DNA of 64,000 bases from Cryomorphaceae bacterium 1068 (GCA_027214385.1 JAPVXR010000015.1:41911-105910); one strand, 5' to 3'. Shown: positions 9,551 to 18,481, counted from the first letter of the stretch. The notes: a model not told the origin generated them from the sequence alone. Numbers and translations: made by a program.

Positions 9551-10116
9551 TGCTTTCTGACCTTTCCGTCTTCAAGAATATACTTATCGCCACTTTCAGG
9601 GCAAATGGCCGAACCCTTTGAATCGAATTCGAGTCGATGACCAAACTCGCTTATCCAACCCAATTGCTTGGCAGGATTTCCAATTACCAATGCAAAGGGA
9701 GCCACCGTTTTGGTAACTACTGCACCCGCCCCGATAAAAGCATATTCACCAATATCATTTCCGCAAACAATGGTAGCATTAGCGCCAATACTAGCACCTT
9801 TTTTCACAACTGTTTTGGCGTATTGATCTCTTCTGATGACAGCACTTCGTGGATTCGTGACATTGGTAAAAACCATTGACGGCCCTAAAAAGACATCATC
9901 TTCGCAGATGACACCAGTATAGATGGAAACGTTGTTTTGGACTTTCACATTTCTACCCAAAATCACTTCAGGAGAGATGACTACATTCTGGCCTATATTG
10001 CACTTTTCTCCAATCTTGCAATTGGGCATGATGTGCGAGAAATGCCAAATCCTTGTGCCTTCACCTATTTCGCAGCCCTCATCAACAACTGCCGTTTCAT
10101 GTGCTTGAAAACTCAT
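9547..10116 (-). CDS. hexapeptide-repeat N-acetyltransferase, WbpD/WlbB type
   Basis: Probably acetylates the 3-amino group of UDP-2-acetamido-3-amino-glucuronate. A 189-aa left-handed beta-helix protein with isoleucine-patch hexapeptides from about residue 15 ([42 protein letters not shown]), a loop ([14 protein letters not shown]) and a second run ([26 protein letters not shown]). IWHFSH and FTNVTNPRS are hallmarks I associate with WbpD/WlbB. It overlaps its operon neighbours by 4 and 1 bases. Confidence 0.85.
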   Translation of the reverse strand: MSFQAHETAVVDEGCEIGEGTRIWHFSHIMPNCKIGEKCNIGQNVVISPEVILGRNVKVQNNVSIYTGVICEDDVFLGPSMVFTNVTNPRSAVIRRDQYAKTVVKKGASIGANATIVCGNDIGEYAFIGAGAVVTKTVAPFALVIGNPAKQLGWISEFGHRLEFDSKGSAICPESGDKYILEDGKVRKQ

Positions 10117-11105
10117 TATCGACGAATGTAATTATCGAAATGTTTGTGATCCTTCTTGTAAAGATCATCCTCGCTCAATGTTTTGAAATAGGCCAATGTT
10201 CTTTCCAAACCATCGTACCGCTCTACTTGCGGCTCCCAATCAAGGATTGCCTTTGCCACTGAAATATCAGGACGACGCTTCTTGGGATCATCGTGAGGTA
10301 GATCTTTATAGATGATTTTAGTTTTGGCTCCCGTCAATTCTACAATCTCTTCAGCAAAAGACTTGATCGTAATTTCATCAGGATTCCCAATGTTTACGGG
10401 TTCGGCATAATCTGAAAGAAGCAATCTATAAATCCCTTCGACCAAATCATCTACGTAACAGAATGAACGAGTCTGAGATCCATCGCCAAAAACGGTAAAA
10501 TCTTCACCTCTCAATGCCTGCCCAATAAAGGCTGGCAATACACGGCCATCGTTCAATCGCATTCGAGGACCATACGTATTAAAGATTCTGATGATACGCG
10601 TCTCCAATCCGTGAAAACGGTGATAAGCCATGGTTATCGCTTCTTGGAAGCGTTTCGCCTCGTCGTAGACCCCGCGAGGTCCTATGGGATTAACATTCCC
10701 ATAATAAGATTCTTTCTGAGGGTGCACCTCAGGATCACCATAAACTTCACTCGTGCTAGCTACTAGGATTCGTGCTCCTTTGGCTTTGGCCAAACCCAAA
10801 AGATTGTGTGTTCCTAAGGAACCCACTTTCAATGTTTGGATAGGGATTTTCAAGTAATCAATCGGGCTGGCAGGCGAAGCAAAATGCAGGATGTAGTCCA
10901 ACTCTCCGGGCACATGAACGAAATTACTTACGTCGTGGTGGTAGAAGGTGAAATCCTTTTCGGGAAAAAGATGCTCGATGTTTCTGAGATCTCCCGTTAT
11001 CAGGTTATCCATCGCCATAACTTCGTAGCCTTCGGCTATAAAGCGATCGCAAAGGTGAGAGCCTAAAAACCCCGCAGCTCCGGTGATTAATACTCTCTTC
11101 TTCAT
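10116..11105 (-). CDS. UDP-glucuronate decarboxylase (UDP-xylose synthase)
   Basis: Converts UDP-glucuronate to UDP-xylose with bound NAD. 329 aa extended short-chain dehydrogenase: [11 protein letters not shown] at the N-terminus, catalytic YDEAK, and UXS-type stretches [31 protein letters not shown] and [11 protein letters not shown]. The substrate would come from the UDP-glucose dehydrogenase encoded immediately upstream in transcription (11102-12415, 4-base overlap). This UDP-xylose pair is inserted in the middle of the diacetamido-glucuronate gene set. Confidence 0.9.
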   Translation of the reverse strand: MKKRVLITGAAGFLGSHLCDRFIAEGYEVMAMDNLITGDLRNIEHLFPEKDFTFYHHDVSNFVHVPGELDYILHFASPASPIDYLKIPIQTLKVGSLGTHNLLGLAKAKGARILVASTSEVYGDPEVHPQKESYYGNVNPIGPRGVYDEAKRFQEAITMAYHRFHGLETRIIRIFNTYGPRMRLNDGRVLPAFIGQALRGEDFTVFGDGSQTRSFCYVDDLVEGIYRLLLSDYAEPVNIGNPDEITIKSFAEEIVELTGAKTKIIYKDLPHDDPKKRRPDISVAKAILDWEPQVERYDGLERTLAYFKTLSEDDLYKKDHKHFDNYIRR

Positions 11106-12415
11106 GCTATTATTTTTTCTCTACCAATGCTCTCATAATGGTAGCCCAATTCTTTCATTTGACCTGGCTCAAAGAGGTTTCTTCCATCAAAAATCACCTT
11201 CTCATTTAGTCTATCGCTTACTTTATTAAAGTCAGGACTTCTAAAAACTCCCCACTCTGTTGCGATCAATAAGGCATCCGCATTTTCAAGCGCTTGGTAC
11301 ATATTGTCAGCATACTCGATTGTGTCTCCGTGTAGCAACTTCACATTGTCCATTGCTTCGGGATCAAAGGCCACAACTTTGGCTTTTGCCAAAAGGAGTT
11401 CTCTGATCATATAGAGAGCCGGCGCTTCTCTGATATCATCCGTATCAGGCTTGAATGCCAAGCCCCAAAGAGCAAATGTTTTTCCCTCCAAATTATCGCC
11501 GTAGTACTCCTTCACCTTGTGAATCAAGGAAAGCTTTTGACGGTCGTTAACCTTTAGAACTGAATCCAGTATTTCAAAATGGTAACCCGATTCGTTTCCA
11601 CTTCGAACCAATGCTTGGACATCTTTTGGGAAACAGCTTCCGCCGTATCCGATTCCCGGGAAAAGGAAACGCTTTCCTATTCGAGCGTCTGTTCCGATAC
11701 CCGCGCGAACTTTGTCCACATCTGCACCCACCAACTCGCAAAAGTTGGCAATCTCATTCATGAAAGTAATCTTGGTAGCCAAGAATGCATTTGCAGCATA
11801 TTTCGTCAATTCAGCCGATTTTTCGTCCATCACGATCAAGGGATTGCCCTGACGAACAAATGGCTTGTATAGGTCTGTCATCACCTTGGCCGCACGCTCC
11901 GAAGAGGTTCCGATTACCACGCGGTCAGGTTTCATAAAATCTTCAACAGCAAAGCCTTCGCGAAGGAATTCGGGGTTGGAAACCACATCGAAATCAACTT
12001 TAGCATTTTTGGCAACAGCCGCATGGACCAACTCCGCCGTACCAACGGGAACTGTACTTTTATCAATGATGACCTTGTAATCATCTATAATTTTACCAAG
12101 CTCCTCGGCCACACCAAGAACGTAGGAAAGATCGGCAGATCCATCTTCACCGGGAGGAGTTGGCAAAGCCAAGAAGATAATGCTTGATTTCGACACTGCA
12201 TCTTTAAGATCGGTCGTAAAACGCAAGCGATCTTGACGGATATTTCTTTCGAAAACGGTATCGAGATAAGGCTCGTAAATCGGCACCTCGCCGTTTTGCA
12301 TTCTTTCGACTTTTTTCTCGTCAATGTCTACGCAGATCACGTCATTTCCCGTGTCAGCGAAGCAAGTTCCGGTAACGAGGCCTACATAGCCTGTTCCAAC
12401 GACTGCAATATTCAT
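11102..12415 (-). CDS. ugd: UDP-glucose 6-dehydrogenase
   Basis: Oxidises UDP-glucose to UDP-glucuronate with two NAD. 437 aa: N-terminal [13 protein letters not shown], catalytic cysteine in [14 protein letters not shown], and C-terminal [16 protein letters not shown]. These are UGD-type motifs, distinguishing it from the UDP-GlcNAc-type enzyme at 7231. It overlaps the aminotransferase gene (upstream) and the UDP-xylose synthase gene (downstream) by 4 bases each, so translation is likely coupled. Its product feeds UDP-xylose synthesis. Confidence 0.93.
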   Translation of the reverse strand: MNIAVVGTGYVGLVTGTCFADTGNDVICVDIDEKKVERMQNGEVPIYEPYLDTVFERNIRQDRLRFTTDLKDAVSKSSIIFLALPTPPGEDGSADLSYVLGVAEELGKIIDDYKVIIDKSTVPVGTAELVHAAVAKNAKVDFDVVSNPEFLREGFAVEDFMKPDRVVIGTSSERAAKVMTDLYKPFVRQGNPLIVMDEKSAELTKYAANAFLATKITFMNEIANFCELVGADVDKVRAGIGTDARIGKRFLFPGIGYGGSCFPKDVQALVRSGNESGYHFEILDSVLKVNDRQKLSLIHKVKEYYGDNLEGKTFALWGLAFKPDTDDIREAPALYMIRELLLAKAKVVAFDPEAMDNVKLLHGDTIEYADNMYQALENADALLIATEWGVFRSPDFNKVSDRLNEKVIFDGRNLFEPGQMKELGYHYESIGREKIIA

Positions 12416-13551
12416 GATCGTTTTTCCTTTACAAAGGTTTTCACCGTATCGGTGATATAGGTTAGTTGTTCTTCGTCCAGTTCAGTCTGCATAGGCAAAG
12501 AAAGAACCGTCTCACAGAGCTGCTCGGTTATCGGGAAAGTACCTTCACTGTATCGATCGTCTCGATACGCTTTTTGCAAGTGAAGTGGCACAGGATAATA
12601 AATCATCGCAGGAACACCTTTTGACTCCAGGTATTCTTTCATCTCGCTACGATCCAACCCATTTAACACCATAGTGTATTGATGAAAGACGTGATTAGAT
12701 TTAGCATAGCGCGCAGGTGTGGTAATTTCATCCAACTCCTTAAAAGCTTCATCGTAGTGGCTGGCAGCCGCATTTCTACTGGCAGCATATGAATCCAGAT
12801 GGCGCAACTTAATTCTCAAGATAGCCGCTTGGATAGAGTCCAATCTCGAATTTACTCCCACTCGATCGTGATAATATCTTTCGGCTTGACCGTGATTGGC
12901 AATCGAGCGAATTCGGTGAGCCAAATCATCATCATTGGTGAAAATAGCCCCTCCGTCACCATAGCAACCGAGATTCTTTGATGGGAAAAAAGAAGTGGCC
13001 CCAACGTTTCCGATGGTACCGGCTTTCTGTTTCCTACCATCTGCAAATGTGTAATCTGCACCAATTGCCTGAGCGGTATCCTCTATTACAAAAAGATCGT
13101 GCTCCTCAGCCAACTTCATGATCTCCTCCATGGGAGCAGATTGCCCAAACAAATGGACGGGAACAATGGCTTTTGTTTTTGGTGTGATGGCTTTCTTGAT
13201 TGAATCAATATCAATATTAAACGTGGCAGGGTCAACGTCAACCAAAACAGGAGTCAATTGCAAAAGCGCAATGACTTCTGCTGTCGCAACGTAGGTGAAG
13301 TTTGCCGTAATGACTTCATCACCCGGCTGCAAGCCAAGGCCCATCATCGCAATTTGAAGGGCGTCAGTACCGTTAGCACAGGGAATGACGTGTTTCACAT
13401 CGAGGTACTGTTCCAACTCGCTCTGAAACGCTTTAACCTCAGGTCCGTTGATGTAGGCCGATGAACGAATAACGTCAAGTACTGCCTTGTCGATTTCCTC
13501 TTGCATCTTCTCATATTGGGAGATGAGATCGACCATTTGAATTTTCTTCAT
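12412..13551 (-). CDS. DegT/DnrJ/EryC1 sugar aminotransferase, WbpE type
   Basis: PLP-dependent transfer of an amino group to a UDP-3-keto sugar. 379 aa; the PLP lysine lies in SFFPSKNLGCYGDGG, with a typical DegT N-terminus (MVDLISQYEKMQEEID) and ANFTYVATAEVI. In the WbpABED pathway this enzyme supplies the 3-amino sugar for the WbpD acetylase. It is the first gene of the six-gene operon. Only 37 bp separate its start from the divergent outer-membrane protein gene, so the two promoters must be packed together. Confidence 0.87.
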   Translation of the reverse strand: MKKIQMVDLISQYEKMQEEIDKAVLDVIRSSAYINGPEVKAFQSELEQYLDVKHVIPCANGTDALQIAMMGLGLQPGDEVITANFTYVATAEVIALLQLTPVLVDVDPATFNIDIDSIKKAITPKTKAIVPVHLFGQSAPMEEIMKLAEEHDLFVIEDTAQAIGADYTFADGRKQKAGTIGNVGATSFFPSKNLGCYGDGGAIFTNDDDLAHRIRSIANHGQAERYYHDRVGVNSRLDSIQAAILRIKLRHLDSYAASRNAAASHYDEAFKELDEITTPARYAKSNHVFHQYTMVLNGLDRSEMKEYLESKGVPAMIYYPVPLHLQKAYRDDRYSEGTFPITEQLCETVLSLPMQTELDEEQLTYITDTVKTFVKEKRS

Positions 13552-13588
13552 GGAAAGGCTTAAATTTGGACGGCGAATATACGTATAA

Positions 13589-14398
13589 ATGCACAGATCA
13601 ACCCCTTTGACACCTAGCCTTACCTCGGTTTATTTACAAAAATTCCGAAGCCTCATTATTGTGGCGCTCTGCCTTTGCTGCGCTATTGTTGGGAAAAGCC
13701 AATCCGACATTTCGAAGGATAGCATCGCTATGTCGCTCTTTCAAATTCAAGGTGGATTTCAGCAACCTTATGGTGATATGGCTGAACTGTACGGGGCAAA
13801 CTTCAATATTGGGTTCTCATATGCGTTCAAGACAAAAAATAATTTTCTCTTAGGAAGTGATTTTCTCTTTCTCTTCGGTGACAATGTGAAGAACTCAGAA
13901 ACAATCGCTCATGGGTTGCGAACGAGTTCAGGGCAAATTATTGGAATAACGGGAGAGTTTATCCTACCAATCGTTCAGCAAAGAGGCTTCACGGGAGGAT
14001 TTTATGTTGGAAAGATTTTTCCGATCATCGGACCAAACCCCAGCTCCGGATTAGAAATTCGTTTTGGTGTTCAATACATAGAGCACCGAACGTGGATCGA
14101 GCTTCGACAGGACGATTACCCGCCGCTGGAAGGAGAATACCGAAAAGGGTACGACAGAAAACGAGCAGGTTTTGCAACCAATCAGTTCATAGGCTATCGC
14201 CATTTCAGCAACAATCGATACGCCAACTTCTTTATCGGTTTAGACTTCTACCAAGGCTTTACTACTGATTATCGCTCATACAACATAGATCAGATGGAAG
14301 AAACCAATGGCGATTATTTTGATATGATGATCGGATTGAAGCTAGGGTGGGCACTTCCCGTATACAAGCGATACGCTGATAAATTTTACTTGGATTAA
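13589..14398 (+). CDS. predicted outer-membrane beta-barrel protein upstream of waaA
   Basis: 269 aa with no assigned function. A long N-region is followed by a hydrophobic signal segment (SLIIVALCLCCAIVGKSQ, ending near residue 38). The rest is beta-rich with alternating aromatic residues and ends in an aromatic-rich strand (GLKLGWALPVYKRY near the C-terminus), as expected of an outer-membrane barrel. Its TAA overlaps the waaA ATG by one base, so they are probably translated together. That context suggests a role in LPS or the outer membrane. A lipid A deacylase-like fold is possible, but I see no clear catalytic His/Ser motif. Confidence 0.6.
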   Translation: MHRSTPLTPSLTSVYLQKFRSLIIVALCLCCAIVGKSQSDISKDSIAMSLFQIQGGFQQPYGDMAELYGANFNIGFSYAFKTKNNFLLGSDFLFLFGDNVKNSETIAHGLRTSSGQIIGITGEFILPIVQQRGFTGGFYVGKIFPIIGPNPSSGLEIRFGVQYIEHRTWIELRQDDYPPLEGEYRKGYDRKRAGFATNQFIGYRHFSNNRYANFFIGLDFYQGFTTDYRSYNIDQMEETNGDYFDMMIGLKLGWALPVYKRYADKFYLD

Positions 14399-15609
14399 TG
14401 CAGGGACTCTATTCCCTTGGCATCAGACTTTATGGGTTGGCGATATCCATAGCAGCTCTTTTTCAAGAAAAGGCATCAAAGTGGAAGTCAGGCAGAAAAA
14501 ATTACTTTGAAAATCTTCCGACCGGATTGGAAGGCTGTATCTGGATTCACTGCGCCTCTTTGGGCGAATTTGAACAAGGCCGCCCGATTATTGAAGCCTT
14601 GAAAGAAAAGTCTTCACAAAAAATCTTACTCACTTTCTTTAGTCCATCGGGTTACGAAATCCGAAAAGACTACAAAGAAGTAGATGCAGTAGTCTACCTG
14701 CCGCTCGACACGAAGAGCAATGCACGCAGGTTTGTAGATCATTTCAAGCCTTCGTCGGCTATTTTTGTGAAGTACGAGGTATGGCATCATTTCTTTCGGG
14801 AGATGCAAAGGCGAAAAATTCCTCACTACATGGTTTCGGCTATTTTCCGAAAGGATCAGATTTATTTCAAACCATACGGAGATTGGTTTCGAGAGACGCT
14901 GAAAGGGGTAAATCACATTTTTTGCCAAGACGAAAATTCAGAAAAACTTCTCTACTCACAAAGCATCAGCCGTGTTTCGATTGCAGGTGACACCCGTTTT
15001 GACAGGGTAAAAAAACTAGCAGACTCCTTCACTCCTGTGGAAAAAGTAGAAGACTGGCTCGACGGGAGGAGAGCCATCGTAGCGGGAAGCACGTGGCCGG
15101 AAGATGAGGACTTAATTGCTGAGTTAATCGCGAAGGCTCCGGCAGATGTGGCGTTTATCATCGCTCCTCATGAAATCAAACCCCAAAAGATTGACCGACT
15201 CAAAAAAAGGCTGAAAGAAACGGATCAATACTCCAATTGGAAAATGGGCAATAGTGCTACACGAGTTCTTATCGTCGACACCATCGGACTTCTGGGGAAG
15301 CTCTACCATTATGGTGAAGTGGCATATATCGGTGGTGGGTTTGGATCAGGAATTCACAACACACTGGAGGCAGCCGTTTATGGAATCCCCGTGGTTTTCG
15401 GGCCAAAACACGAAAAGTTCAGAGAAGCCAAAGGCCTAGTAACTGTCGGAGCTGCTTTTTCAGTTCACGACCAAAAGGATTTTAATCAGATCATGATTCA
15501 ACTTTTGGAAGATGGTTCCTTTCGCCGAAAGGCAGGTCAGCAAGCCAAGAGTTATGTGGATTCCCAAGCAGGGGCTACCGAAAAGATTCTGAAGGAAATA
15601 TTGAACTAG
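14398..15609 (+). CDS. waaA: 3-deoxy-D-manno-octulosonic acid (Kdo) transferase
   Basis: Transfers Kdo from CMP-Kdo to the lipid A precursor at the inner membrane (GT30 family). 403 aa, close to the usual 400-425. Family stretches: IHCASLGEFEQGRPIIEAL near residue 45 (with the presumed catalytic Glu), FSPSGYEIR, a donor-domain VAGSTWPEDE, and GGGFGSGIHNTLEAAVYG near 310. The start overlaps the preceding outer-membrane protein gene. The stop codon shares the tetramer CTAG with the stop of the convergent TspO-like gene. Confidence 0.94.
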   Translation: MQGLYSLGIRLYGLAISIAALFQEKASKWKSGRKNYFENLPTGLEGCIWIHCASLGEFEQGRPIIEALKEKSSQKILLTFFSPSGYEIRKDYKEVDAVVYLPLDTKSNARRFVDHFKPSSAIFVKYEVWHHFFREMQRRKIPHYMVSAIFRKDQIYFKPYGDWFRETLKGVNHIFCQDENSEKLLYSQSISRVSIAGDTRFDRVKKLADSFTPVEKVEDWLDGRRAIVAGSTWPEDEDLIAELIAKAPADVAFIIAPHEIKPQKIDRLKKRLKETDQYSNWKMGNSATRVLIVDTIGLLGKLYHYGEVAYIGGGFGSGIHNTLEAAVYGIPVVFGPKHEKFREAKGLVTVGAAFSVHDQKDFNQIMIQLLEDGSFRRKAGQQAKSYVDSQAGATEKILKEILN

Positions 15610-16394
15610 GCCGAGCGCCCGTATTTCGCCACCTTAATCCTGTCGCCGATAAAGGTTACCAGCATTCCCGCGATCAAAGCAATAGCACCAAACTTGGCCG
15701 CATTCATCGCCATGGGCTCGTCCATCTGCTTCACGTAAATGGCTACCAATCCCCATAACACGGCAAAACCGTAGATGTAATCATTTTGAGTGATGACCAT
15801 AATGAGCGCCAGAGCAGCTGCTACAGCGATGGCAATCAGCGCAAAGAGGCCTTCGTTATTTACAAAAAACGGAAGATTGAATGAAGTCAGCACGACAGCA
15901 GCATTGACGACCGCCGCCAAACTCACCCAGCCGAAGTAAAGCCCGAAAGGCACGTGAAAAAAGTAGCGTTGAGTCGTACCGATGGATCTCTTGACGCGAT
16001 AGAATATTTTGAAAATCGAAACCAGACTGATCAAAATTACAGCCATCAAAGCGAGCGAAAGCACGAGCCAATCGTTTTGGAATGCCACTAACCAGAGACA
16101 GTTAGCCACGACATTGATCATAAAATAAGGCCAAATCAATTTGTAGAACCGCACCTCTTTGCCTTTGAAGAATTGCCAAACGGCAAAAATCGCAAGGGTA
16201 AGATAAATGACTCCCCAGATGCTGAAGGCGTAACCTTCGGGGGTAATGAGCGTTGGGTATTTGGTGCTAATGTCGGCATTAGTCTGTCCGCCAAACGGGA
16301 TAATGTTAGACAGAGCGTTGACTAAAATTAGGACGAAGACCCCAAAAATAAAGGTCACTCGCTTGATGATGTCGTAGGTGTAGGCGGTTCTCAT
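15606..16394 (-). CDS. TspO/MBR-related tryptophan-rich membrane protein
   Basis: 262 aa with about eight hydrophobic segments. The N-terminal half resembles the TspO/peripheral benzodiazepine receptor fold as found in longer bacterial homologues (ITPEGYAFSIWGVIYLTLA near residue 50, NCLWLVAFQ near 97, FGLYFGWVSLAAVVNAAVV near 150). Family members bind tetrapyrroles or sense stress; the function here is not shown. It is longer than classic TspO (about 155 aa), with an extra hydrophobic C-terminal half. It is transcribed from a good promoter match at 16458-16491, divergent from the serine hydrolase. Confidence 0.75.
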   Translation of the reverse strand: MRTAYTYDIIKRVTFIFGVFVLILVNALSNIIPFGGQTNADISTKYPTLITPEGYAFSIWGVIYLTLAIFAVWQFFKGKEVRFYKLIWPYFMINVVANCLWLVAFQNDWLVLSLALMAVILISLVSIFKIFYRVKRSIGTTQRYFFHVPFGLYFGWVSLAAVVNAAVVLTSFNLPFFVNNEGLFALIAIAVAAALALIMVITQNDYIYGFAVLWGLVAIYVKQMDEPMAMNAAKFGAIALIAGMLVTFIGDRIKVAKYGRSA

Positions 16395-16457
16395 ATGTTA
16401 GGTCTCCCCTAAAAAGACTTCGATTTAAGTGTCAAATTGTTTTCTTTGAGGAGAATG

Positions 16458-16491
16458 CAAAGTTAGTCAACTCTACTCCCCTAGAAACAAA
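16458..16491 (-). promoter_or_regulatory. promoter of the TspO-like gene
   Basis: On the minus strand: TTTG (16488-16491), a 22-base gap, then TAACTTTG (16458-16465), both perfect matches to the Bacteroidota -33 and -7 elements. It lies about 64 bases before the ATG at 16394. Confidence 0.55.
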
Positions 16492-16498
16492 AGTAGTT

Positions 16499-17809
16499 AT
16501 GAAAAAAACAAGAACTATTGGTCTTTCCCTACTTGTGGTTGCATTCATTGCTTTTTATTTTTTGCTCTACCCCAAGTTGGAAATAATGTCGGGCTACAAT
16601 GCCAAGATCTTGTGCTCCTGCCTTTTCGTTTCTGAAATTGACGAAGAGCGAGCCACAGACATCGACCTTGGGTTCGGACCGCTTTGGCTGGCCTCGAGAG
16701 ACATTGACTATGAGAATAAAGTGATCAGGACTTCGGTTTTTGGCCTTCACCCGAAGGTGGCTATTTACCGTGAAGGCTTGGGGTGTAGCCTGCTTCACGA
16801 TCAGACAAAACCTACGGGCAGCTTGCCCGAAATGGGAATAAAAGACAAATCCGATTGGCCGATTCAGGCTTTTGCAGGAGAAGCCGATTTACAAGCCGTC
16901 TTGCAAAAAGCGTTTGATGCGCCCGGCGAAAACAAATTAAATACGCGAGCCGTGCTGGTGTTGAAAAACGGGATGATTGCAGGTGAGGCTTACGCGGATG
17001 GAATCACACCAACAACACCTCTTTTGGGATGGAGCATGGCGAAAAGCCTAACAGCTACTATGGCGGGAGTACTTGCCAAAGATGGTTATTGGTATCTGGA
17101 TTCACCACTGCCTATCGAAGAATGGAAAGGGAGCCCGAGAGAAGATATAACGCTGGCAAATGCCTTGAATATGACAACCGGTATCGAATGGGAAGAAGAA
17201 TACGGCTCCGTAAGCCCAGCCACAAAAATGCTCTACGGTTCGAACAATATGGGAGCTTCTGCAGCTGATTATCCCTTAGAGTTTGAACCAGGGGAATTTT
17301 GGGAATACTCTTCGGGAACGACCAATATCCTCTCCTACGCCATGGCTCAGGCTTTTGAGTCCCAACAAGAATACTTGGAATTCCCTTACGAACGAATTTT
17401 TAAACCACTCGGAGCCGAGACATTCGTGCTCGAAACAGATGCTTCAGGGCATTTCGTAGGTTCTTCATATGGATACGCCTCAGCCCGCGACTGGGCCAAG
17501 CTCGGGCAGCTATTCCTCAACGAAGGGAATATTTACGGCGAGCAAATAATCGATACGGCTTGGGTAGAATTTTGCAGTACGCCTGTGTCCGAAAGCGACG
17601 GAATCTACGGGGGTCAGTTTTGGTTCCCCCATGCGCGTGGTCAAGAAGGCTACCGCCCGACCGATTATGCCATGGATGGCTTTCAAGGTCAGATCGTCTC
17701 GATTCATCCAGAAGATGAGATGGTGATCGTCCGATTGGGAGTAGCATACGAGGAAAGTGATTTTGACTTTGGTAGCTGGGTGAAGGAAGTGAGAGAAGTG
17801 GTGAAGTAA
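16499..17809 (+). CDS. serine hydrolase, beta-lactamase class C / PBP-like fold
   Basis: 436 aa; a membrane anchor at residues 7-24 puts the enzyme in the periplasm. The class C nucleophile motif is Ser179-x-x-Lys182 (GWSMAKS) and the second motif is Tyr270 in EYSSGTTN. The third (KTG/HxG-type) motif may be HARG near residue 380. Such proteins are esterases, D-aminopeptidases or carboxypeptidases more often than true beta-lactamases, so I assign no substrate. It stands alone, divergent from the TspO-like gene and ending in a terminator shared with tRNA-Leu. Confidence 0.85.
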   Translation: MKKTRTIGLSLLVVAFIAFYFLLYPKLEIMSGYNAKILCSCLFVSEIDEERATDIDLGFGPLWLASRDIDYENKVIRTSVFGLHPKVAIYREGLGCSLLHDQTKPTGSLPEMGIKDKSDWPIQAFAGEADLQAVLQKAFDAPGENKLNTRAVLVLKNGMIAGEAYADGITPTTPLLGWSMAKSLTATMAGVLAKDGYWYLDSPLPIEEWKGSPREDITLANALNMTTGIEWEEEYGSVSPATKMLYGSNNMGASAADYPLEFEPGEFWEYSSGTTNILSYAMAQAFESQQEYLEFPYERIFKPLGAETFVLETDASGHFVGSSYGYASARDWAKLGQLFLNEGNIYGEQIIDTAWVEFCSTPVSESDGIYGGQFWFPHARGQEGYRPTDYAMDGFQGQIVSIHPEDEMVIVRLGVAYEESDFDFGSWVKEVREVVK

Positions 17810-17852
17810 AGCTTTGAACTTCTTACAGAGATAGCTAGAGTTAAGACCAAAA

Positions 17853-17881
17853 AAAACAGAGCTCGAAATGAACTCTGTTTT
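17853..17881. terminator. bidirectional terminator between the serine hydrolase and tRNA-Leu
   Basis: Stem AAAACAGAG (17853-17861) / CTCTGTTTT (17873-17881) with an 11-base loop. A run of A on the left gives U for minus-strand transcripts. It lies between convergent genes and touches the encoded CCA end of the tRNA. Confidence 0.65.
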
Positions 17882-17968
17882 GGTACCCGGAGCGGGACTT
17901 GAACCCGCACGGCCGCAAGGGCCACAGGATTTTAAGTCCGGCGTGTCTACCAATTCCACCATCCGGGC
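17881..17968 (-). tRNA. tRNA-Leu(UAA)
   Basis: The minus strand folds as a type II tRNA of 85 nt plus an encoded CCA. The acceptor stem is GCCCGGA with TCCGGGT (one G-U pair). The anticodon loop is CTTAAAA (anticodon UAA), followed by a long variable arm (GGCCCTTGCGGCC) and the T-loop GTTCAAGTC. It closely resembles E. coli leuZ. A strong promoter match lies just upstream. Confidence 0.95.
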
Positions 17969-17980
17969 GAATTGGGACGG

Positions 17981-18010
17981 CAAAGTTAAAATTTTTGGTG
18001 GCTTGGCAAG
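17981..18010 (-). promoter_or_regulatory. promoter of tRNA-Leu
   Basis: On the minus strand: CTTG (18007-18010), an 18-base gap, then TAACTTTG (17981-17988), a perfect -7 element. It ends 13 bases before the tRNA 5' end, which leaves a short 5' leader. Confidence 0.55.
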
Positions 18011-18036
18011 TGGATTGGAAAAAAGATTAAATGTGA

Positions 18037-18078
18037 TTCATTTGTAGCGTCAAGGCATGCCTTGAAGCGTACAAATGA
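18037..18078. repeat. 42-bp near-perfect palindrome in the tRNA spacer
   Basis: Outer arms TTCATTTGTA (18037-18046) and TACAAATGAA (18069-18078) surround a perfect 16-bp palindrome TCAAGGCATGCCTTGA (18050-18065). The short asymmetric pieces between them are GCG and AGCG. It encodes nothing. It resembles an intergenic palindromic (REP-like) unit, though I cannot test for copies elsewhere in the genome. Confidence 0.7.
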
Positions 18079-18093
18079 AAGTCATTTTTAAGG

Positions 18094-18201
18094 GGATTGG
18101 CCTTCGCTGCGGTGATCCCAAGGGGTGGGACTTTCAACCAAAGCTAATCCGACTTCGTCAGATTCATGCTTTTTTCATTTTCTGAAGCCTGTGAGCGAGC
18201 T
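18094..18201. repeat. direct repeat unit, copy 1
   Basis: Begins GGATTGGCC and ends GAGCGAGCT. It aligns along its full 108 bases with copy 2 at 18241-18353, and the last 33 bases (18169-18201) are identical to 18321-18353. It contains an imperfect hairpin AATCCGAC/GTCAGATT followed by a T run, like a decayed terminator. No reading frame of note. Confidence 0.75.
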
Positions 18202-18240
18202 TTAGCAGCGATTGACTGCTCAGGTCAGTACTATTAAAAG

Positions 18241-18353
18241 GGATTGGCCTGCGCTTTGCTACGGCCATCCCAAAGGGGGAGGCTTTCAACAAAAGCCAAT
18301 CTGACTGAGTCAGATTTAGCCTTTTTTCATTTTCTGAAGCCTGTGAGCGAGCT
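18241..18353. repeat. direct repeat unit, copy 2
   Basis: Second copy of the 18094-18201 unit (113 bases). Here the internal hairpin is perfect (AATCTGAC, loop TGA, GTCAGATT), followed by a run of six T. Its 3' part forms the left arm of the long inverted repeat at 18321-18376. Confidence 0.75.
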
Positions 18354-18376
18354 CACGCTTCAGAAAATGAAAAAAG
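18321..18376. repeat. perfect 20-bp inverted repeat
   Basis: Arms at 18321-18340 (CTTTTTTCATTTTCTGAAGC) and 18357-18376. The 16 bases between form a further GTGAG/CTCAC stem with loop CGAG. The right arm exists only at this copy; the first repeat copy carries only the left arm. The second arm may have arisen by an inverted duplication of the repeat end. Confidence 0.8.
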
Positions 18377-18404
18377 CCATCACAACTTCGTCGTGATGGC
18401 TTTT
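18372..18404 (-). terminator. terminator of tRNA-Gly
   Basis: Stem AAAAGCCATCAC (18372-18383) / GTGATGGCTTTT (18393-18404) with a 9-base loop; the A run gives the U tract on the minus strand. It begins five bases past the tRNA 3' end and overlaps the long inverted repeat. Confidence 0.8.
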
Positions 18405-18408
18405 GTTG

Positions 18409-18481
<73 letters not shown>

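Noticed and set aside
16499..17809. Antibiotic-resistance beta-lactamase
   Set aside because: It has the SxxK and YSS class C fold motifs, but no specific AmpC features; such chromosomal proteins are commonly esterases or peptidases.
17510..17983. 157-codon minus-strand open frame covering the end of the serine hydrolase and tRNA-Leu
   Set aside because: It reads across a clear tRNA gene and antisense to a well-supported enzyme; its product resembles nothing.
18094..18376. CRISPR array
   Set aside because: There are only two imperfect copies of about 110 bp with one spacer-like gap, and no cas genes; this is not CRISPR architecture.
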